A DNA stretch of 64,000 bases. It comes from Ceraceosorus guamensis (taxonomy: Eukaryota > Basidiomycota > Exobasidiomycetes > Ceraceosorales > Ceraceosoraceae). Location of the stretch: the NCBI RefSeq assembly GCF_003144195.1, contig NW_020289996.1, positions 435,419 to 499,418 of the forward strand, in the 5' to 3' direction. A program made the translations under genes and the position numbers. Position 1 is the first letter of the stretch, and each line of letters opens with the position of its first letter. Of this stretch, positions 56,997 through 64,000 are shown piece by piece. The notes beneath the pieces are model-generated. The model was not told the origin of the DNA. It made no database searches and saw only the letters and a program-made list of their open reading frames with translations.

Positions 56997-59503
56997 ATGA
57001 CGCAGCCGAGCAGCGACGCTGCGGAAGCGACCCCGAGGACCGACACGGTCGCACCTGGCACCAACACGGTACGTCGAGCGTCAACGGAAATCGACATTGA
57101 CGCCTCAGCAAGCGAAGCTTCGAGCGATGAAGATGCAGAAAAGAAGGCGATCGAAGCTCGAACGGAGGAAGAAATCCAAAGGGAGCACTTGAGCGTCATC
57201 GCAGCCCTGGCGAGGGAGCCTGATGCCAAGCGAGAAGATCTGGCAAGGGTGGCCGGAAATGCTCATGATGTGACCGCTGCTAAAGAGGATGAGACGACCA
57301 TCTCGCAATTGCTTTCGGCCTTTGGTATTGGCAACAAGAACAAACCTAAGCCTAACCCTGAAGACATTGCCACTCAGCCATCCGTATATGACGATCCGAA
57401 TCTTTCGAAATTCTTCACCCCTACTAAAGGGTACGAGAACCTGCACCGATTCGACCCCTCGTTCACTTGGACCAAAGGTGAAGAATCTCGCTTGATTAAA
57501 CGTTTGGATTGGAGAATCACCGCATGGGCATGTCTGGCATTCTTTGCTCTGGACCTCGGTAGAGGCAACCTCTCGCAAGCCAACACGGACAACTTCATTC
57601 CTGACCTCGGAATGAGAAGGAACGATTACAATCTGGGAAATACGATTTACCAAGTCTCTTTCCTGCTTGCCGAGATTCCAAGTCAGATGATCAGCAAGAG
57701 ACTGGGAGCTGATCGCTGGATCCCCTTCATCATGGTGAGTCGTGAATTTCGTGCTCAGACTCCCGCGGTTTGATCACTCACGCTATCCCTCTTGCAAGCG
57801 TAGATTGCATGGAGCATTGTCTCCGGAGCTCAATTCTTCTTGTCGGGCCGCACTAGCTTCCTCGTCACTCGTTGCCTTCTCGGCTTGCTTCAAGGGTGAG
57901 CTCAAGCAGCTACGTCAGGCAATCTCTCGACGACGCTAACGAGGCCATTTGTGTTTCGTGCAGAGGTTTCATTCCCGAAGCCGTCCTATACCTGGTGAGC
58001 GGTCCATGCCTCGACAGTGCAACGACGGATGCTTTCTGTGGACACGTCTCTGACTATTGCACGAGACACTCAGACTTACTTCTTCAAAACCGCCGAGCTG
58101 CCACTGCGATTGGCCATCTTCTGGGCCATGCGACGTGTCGCAGATATCGTAGCTCCATTGCTTGCGCTCGGCTTGCTCCAGATGCGAGGAGTGTTGGGAT
58201 ATGAAGGATGGAGATGGCTGTTCCGTAAGTCGCTTCTGTGCCACGGTTTCCACCAGCACTTGCTGACTTTGCGCCGTGCTCGCTGATGTCTCGCTAGTGA
58301 TGGAGGGCATCATCATGCTTATCATCGGTATCTACTCGGCATGCACCATGGTCGCGTCTGCTACGCAGACGAAGAACAAGTTTCTCAGACCGAATGGATG
58401 GTTCAACGAACAAGAGGAAAAGGTTCTCGTAATGAGAGTTTTGAGGGATGATCCCAGTAAAGGTGCGCAGCTCCAGTGCAGCAAGCTCCAAGCCGCGTAG
58501 CCACCACTGATGCCAATTGCGCATCCGACAGGTGACTTGCACAACCGTCAACCCGTCACACCGAGGATGCTCCTAAAGGCTCTGTCGGATTGGCACATGT
58601 GGCCGCTGTATGTCTGTGGTTTGATCTGGGAGATGCCCGCTGGACCTCCAGACCAATAGTGAGTCCAAGCCTCGATGATAGCTAGTGTCCAACTCTTGTA
58701 ATGACCCCCTTTGCCGAACATTTGGCTTTCAGCTTCACGCTCATCCTGACCGATCTCGGCTTCGACACGAACGAATCCAATCTGCTATCCATTCCACCTC
58801 AAGTCGGCGCCATCTTGAGCATGTTCTTCTTCACCTACATTTCCATCGTCCTATCGCGCAAAGCGTTCGTGGCTGTGTGGACCCAAATTTGGATGCTTCC
58901 GTGCTTGGTCGCCCTTGCTACCCTGCCAACAGGCGCCAATCCTTGGAGCAAATTCGCCATTCTCACCGTGCTGCTCAGCTTCCCTAGCCCTCATCCAGTG
59001 CATGTCGGTTGGTGCAGCCAGAACTCTAATAGTGTCAGAACTCGAGCCATCAGCGCTTGCGTCTGTAAGTATCAGAACGTCCGACATGCTCAAGCTCGTC
59101 CGCTACGGCATCTGACTCTGACTCTCTCCGTATATTTCTCAGACAACATGATGACCCAGCTCGGTCGTGTCATTTACAGCAACATTTATAGAGAGGACGA
59201 CGAGCCAGAGTATCGCCGTGGTAATCGTACCTTGGTAGCCATCTGTTCCATGAATATCTGGTGAGTGAGGTTTCAAATCGTTGTATCTCCTCGATGAAGA
59301 CCTCATGGTCCATCACTTACGCCTTCCTGATTCTGTTTCCGCTCAGCATCTATGCCCTAATCTCGCTATTCTACACTCTGGTCAATCGACACAGGTCGAA
59401 GAAGTGGGATGCGATGACCAAGGAAGAGCAGCTGGAATACATGTCACGTGCTGACGGCAAAGCTCTGGGTAACAAGCGACTCGACTTTAGATTCGCATGG
59501 TAA
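56997..59503 (+). CDS. Dal5-type MFS transporter (anion:cation symporter family)
   Basis: Nine exons: 56997-57734, 57804-57895, 57964-57994, 58074-58224, 58298-58462, 58532-58658, 58733-59064, 59143-59260 and 59347-59503. They give 636 residues, all in phase. A long acidic cytosolic N-terminus (about 175 residues) precedes twelve expected helices. The family blocks are LDLGRGNLSQANTDNFIPDL, YQVSFLLAEIPSQMISKRLG, YFFKTAELPLRLAIFWA, RWLFLMEGIIMLIIGIY and the C-terminal KKWDAMTKEEQLEYMS with GNKRLDFRFAW. These match the allantoate/pantothenate/vitamin permease group. The substrate is a small organic anion or vitamin, not decidable here. It sits divergently from an aminotransferase. Confidence 0.9.
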
Positions 59504-59894
59504 ATTTTCGACAGTTATGTTGTCATTACCACGCGATCACCCTTCACGTGGGCTCCGACTCGTCCCCACAGGAGAAAACCTTTGCAGACCGTTTCCCGTC
59601 GAGCCGTGCTACTGGCTCTGTGCCATGCTTTTGCCGGCCCTGATTTGTACAATGCTCACAAGCATACGCCACGGGATAGACGAGATGAATTGCGATGCTC
59701 TTGTGATCTTGTCATGCCCACAGAAAGCCAAGCACGCAGCGTGTCTCGTTTTGAAGATGCGACTCGATGCTGGCGATGGAAGTCTGGAAGCGCGCGATAG
59801 CGCAAGCGTCTGCATCAATCGCACAATCGCACAAGTTGGCGATGGCGAGAGCTCGGGATGACTGTATTCATGATCGCGATCCACACAAGCAAGA
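59504..59894. other. Intergenic region between convergent genes
   Basis: This is the 3' space of the transporter (+) and SF3b4 (-) genes. I see no feature in it. Confidence 0.6.
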
Positions 59895-61098
59895 CTATCT
59901 TCTTGCTCCCAAGGGCGCATTGTTGCTGCCTGTCATGAATGCAGGCGGGGGACCTTGCAGGTCACCAGGTGGAGGGGGTCCTGCCGGATTTGTTCCTGGC
60001 GGGGGTGCGCCAAAGCCGGGCGGCGGAGGTGGTTGCTGAGCAGATTGGACGCCAGGAGGAGGGCCGGCATAGCCATTGGGGGGTGGCGGTGCGGGCGGGA
60101 AGCCAGGTGTGGGGGTACCGGATGATGGAGGCGGGCCTGAGTATGTTGGGAAACCGGCTGGCGGGGGAGGCGGAGGGGCCAGACCCGTTGCGGGACCGGG
60201 CTGACCAAAGGGCATGGGTGGACCTGGCCCTGGCACACCAGCATACGCCCCGCCCGGCGGCGCACCAGCTCCGAACAAGGGAGCTCGAACAGGCGGCAAG
60301 GCGCCATTCCTTCTGGCTTGACGAGCTAACAACCGCTCTGCTTCTGTGCCGTGCCTCTCTCCTCCCTTGCCGTCCTTCTTGATTGCATATGCTACATTGA
60401 TGGTGCGATTGGAGAGGTACTGCTGATCTAATGCTGCAATTGCTGCATCTGATGCTTCGAAGGCGTCAAAGGCAACAAACGCGTAACATTTGGATGCGTT
60501 GGTCACGGGGTCTCTTGCGAGCTGTGCGGTCCACGCCAAGACGGAATTGCGGAGCGTATCGGAGACTTAGCAGTGTCTTACAGCTGCTCGCACAGGTTGC
60601 GACTCACTTTGGGCACATTTGTGAGGTTTCCAAACGCGCTGAAAGTCTCCCACAGCAACCTCTCGTCTACGTTGGGGTCCAAATTGCCCACGAACAGGTT
60701 GGCACCGATATCGATCTGCTTCTTATCGCTGCTAGCTTTATTGACCCTCAAGGGTTTTCCAAATAGCTTGATACCGTTCATGATCCTCACTGCATACTCT
60801 GCGTCTGCTTCGGTCGCGAACTCCGCAAAGCCGTAACCTTGATGTGCCGAGGTGATGCGGTCTTTTGGTATGTGGATGGTGTGCACTGGACCGGCCTGTA
60901 GCATCAGCTCCCAAAGCAACGCATCCGACGCCCGATCATCCAGATTGCCAACGTAGCACGTCGCTTCTTGATTGCGGTCTGTGCGAGGAGAGAAGCGAGA
61001 CTGTCAGAGCCTGGACCCAGGGCCAAGGAGCACCAAGACCGCGCAGCTTCGACGAGGTCAAATGTCCACTCACCGTTTTCCTGAGGTCGCGACATCAT
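59895..61098 (-). CDS. HSH49: Splicing factor SF3b subunit 4 (Hsh49)
   Basis: Three exons, 61098-61074, 60978-60608 and 60521-59895, give 340 residues in phase. The protein is part of the U2 snRNP SF3b complex and binds pre-mRNA near the branch point. Two RRMs are visible. RRM1 has RNP2 CYVGNL and RNP1 [11 protein letters not shown]2 has RNP2 LFVGNL and RNP1 KCYAFVAF. The second intron falls in RRM2 before [12 protein letters not shown] Pro/Gly-rich C-terminal tail of about 130 residues is typical of SF3B4. Two tandem ATGs occur at the start (61098 and 61095). The gene is divergent from MCM3. Confidence 0.93.
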
Positions 61099-61945
61099 GC
61101 AACGAGACAGCACGTTCCGCAACCAGCATGCAAGACCAAGGTGTTGATTGCTCTGTACAGCTCGAGGCTTGGATGTGTGCGCCCTTCAAGTCTAAGTGCC
61201 ACCACGAACGCAAACGCCCGAGTTGTCTGAGACCAGATAGATGACTGTCACGCTTCGGCGGCGGGGTGGGTTGGGGGTGCACGAAGCGGGAGCGGACTCG
61301 AGCGAGATGGCAAGAAGCGCGCGTGGTGAGGGCGTCAGAGACTTGGATGGGGCTTGAGTGGTATAGCAATGAATGTGATGGGTCTCGTCCGCATTTTGGT
61401 ATGGTCAAAGTATTTACATCAACCTTTGAGCGTGAAATCAAGAATGCTTCCTTGGGTGAAGCTGCTGCATGGCCTCGATTCGGACTCGTGACTTTAGAAA
61501 CGTAGAGTGTAGAAGACACGTGATCAGTACAAGGAGCTTGTCACGTGTTTCACGCCGAGATGAGACGCGCGTACGACGCGTCGAGGCAGTCTTGAGTGCG
61601 GTAGGAGTAACGCGTCAATTTACACGTCCTTTGGTCAAGACGCGTCTTCGAGAAGCAAGCTTTGTCCCTGCAAGCTGTTTAGATGTGGCATCAATAAAAG
61701 CGAAAGGTGGGCTGGCCTGCGATGCACGAAGATGGCAGTACGCCCTCCTGACGCCTGTGGAAGGCCCACTAGCTCGCACGCCCGCAACATCAGTCTCAGT
61801 GTGCTCCTCACTCTCATCTCAGACTCAAAGCGTGCTCCGCCCACAGCTCCTCTCGCCTCACTGCTCCTCGTTCTGCCACAATAGACCATTCGCCAAACGC
61901 TTGTCGACGACTCGTCAACAGGAGCTCCCTCAAGCGTCGCCCAAC
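61099..61945. promoter_or_regulatory. Divergent promoter region of HSH49 and MCM3
   Basis: 847 bp between the two divergent starts. It contains three ACGCGT boxes at 61576, 61610 and 61640, followed by CT-rich sequence close to the MCM3 start. No coding frame is supported. Confidence 0.55.
61576..61645. promoter_or_regulatory. Cluster of three MCB-like ACGCGT boxes
   Basis: ACGCGT occurs at 61576-61581, 61610-61615 and 61640-61645, spaced 34 and 30 bp apart and about 300-370 bp upstream of the MCM3 start. In budding and fission yeast this motif recruits MBF to S-phase genes, and MCM genes are classic targets. Clustering beside MCM3 supports the same logic here; direct function is inferred. 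Confidence 0.55.

Positions 61946-64000
<2,055 letters not shown>

Overview
This window is nuclear DNA from a GC-rich basidiomycete fungus, most likely a smut relative (Ustilaginomycotina). The assignment rests on the gene content (fungal DUF1748 and DUF7704 proteins, Wee1, a Bik1/Tip1-type CLIP, a ferric reductase, a Dal5-type transporter), on dense short introns with GTGAGT-like donors, and on recurrent AATCACGAAT/ATTCGTGATT-like words between genes. The genus cannot be read from the sequence alone. I rebuilt gene models by hand from splice signals, reading-frame phase and family conservation, and every accepted junction keeps the frame.

Layout. 0.1-5.2 kb: a DUF1748 protein (+), a DUF7704 membrane protein (-) and a peroxisomal 2,4-dienoyl-CoA reductase (+). 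5.6-11.1 kb: a very long Wee1 kinase (-). 11-16.8 kb: mostly non-coding, with one weak secreted-peptide candidate. 16.8-22.6 kb: a ferric-reductase-type oxidoreductase (+) converging on an HSF-type transcription factor (-). 22.6-28.5 kb: sparse, with fragments of an unrecognised multi-exon gene (-). 28.5-33.1 kb: telomerase reverse transcriptase in eleven exons (-), divergent from a Dpb3/CHRAC1-like histone-fold protein (+). 35.1-39.8 kb: a CLIP-170/Bik1/Tip1 protein (-) whose zinc knuckle is spread over four exons, two of them 16 and 14 nt. 41.3-43.2 kb: an ACAD10/11-like small-molecule kinase with a peroxisomal C-terminus (+). 43.5-46.1 kb: a coiled-coil protein (-). 48.3-54.5 kb: NAD-dependent formate dehydrogenase (+), a four-helix membrane protein (+) and a class III aminotransferase (-). 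57.0-59.5 kb: a Dal5-type transporter (+). 59.9-61.1 kb: the splicing factor SF3b4/Hsh49 (-). From 61.9 kb to the window edge: MCM3 (+), incomplete.

How the genes relate. There is no classical biosynthetic cluster. A cell-cycle and chromosome theme recurs (Wee1, TERT, a Pol epsilon/CHRAC histone-fold subunit, a microtubule plus-end protein, MCM3), and MCB-like ACGCGT boxes lie upstream of MCM3 (three) and WEE1 (two). Two proteins end in PTS1 tripeptides (SRL, AKL), which points to peroxisomal lipid metabolism. No transposon, retroelement, rRNA, tRNA or CRISPR array was recognised. The only reverse transcriptase is the host telomerase.
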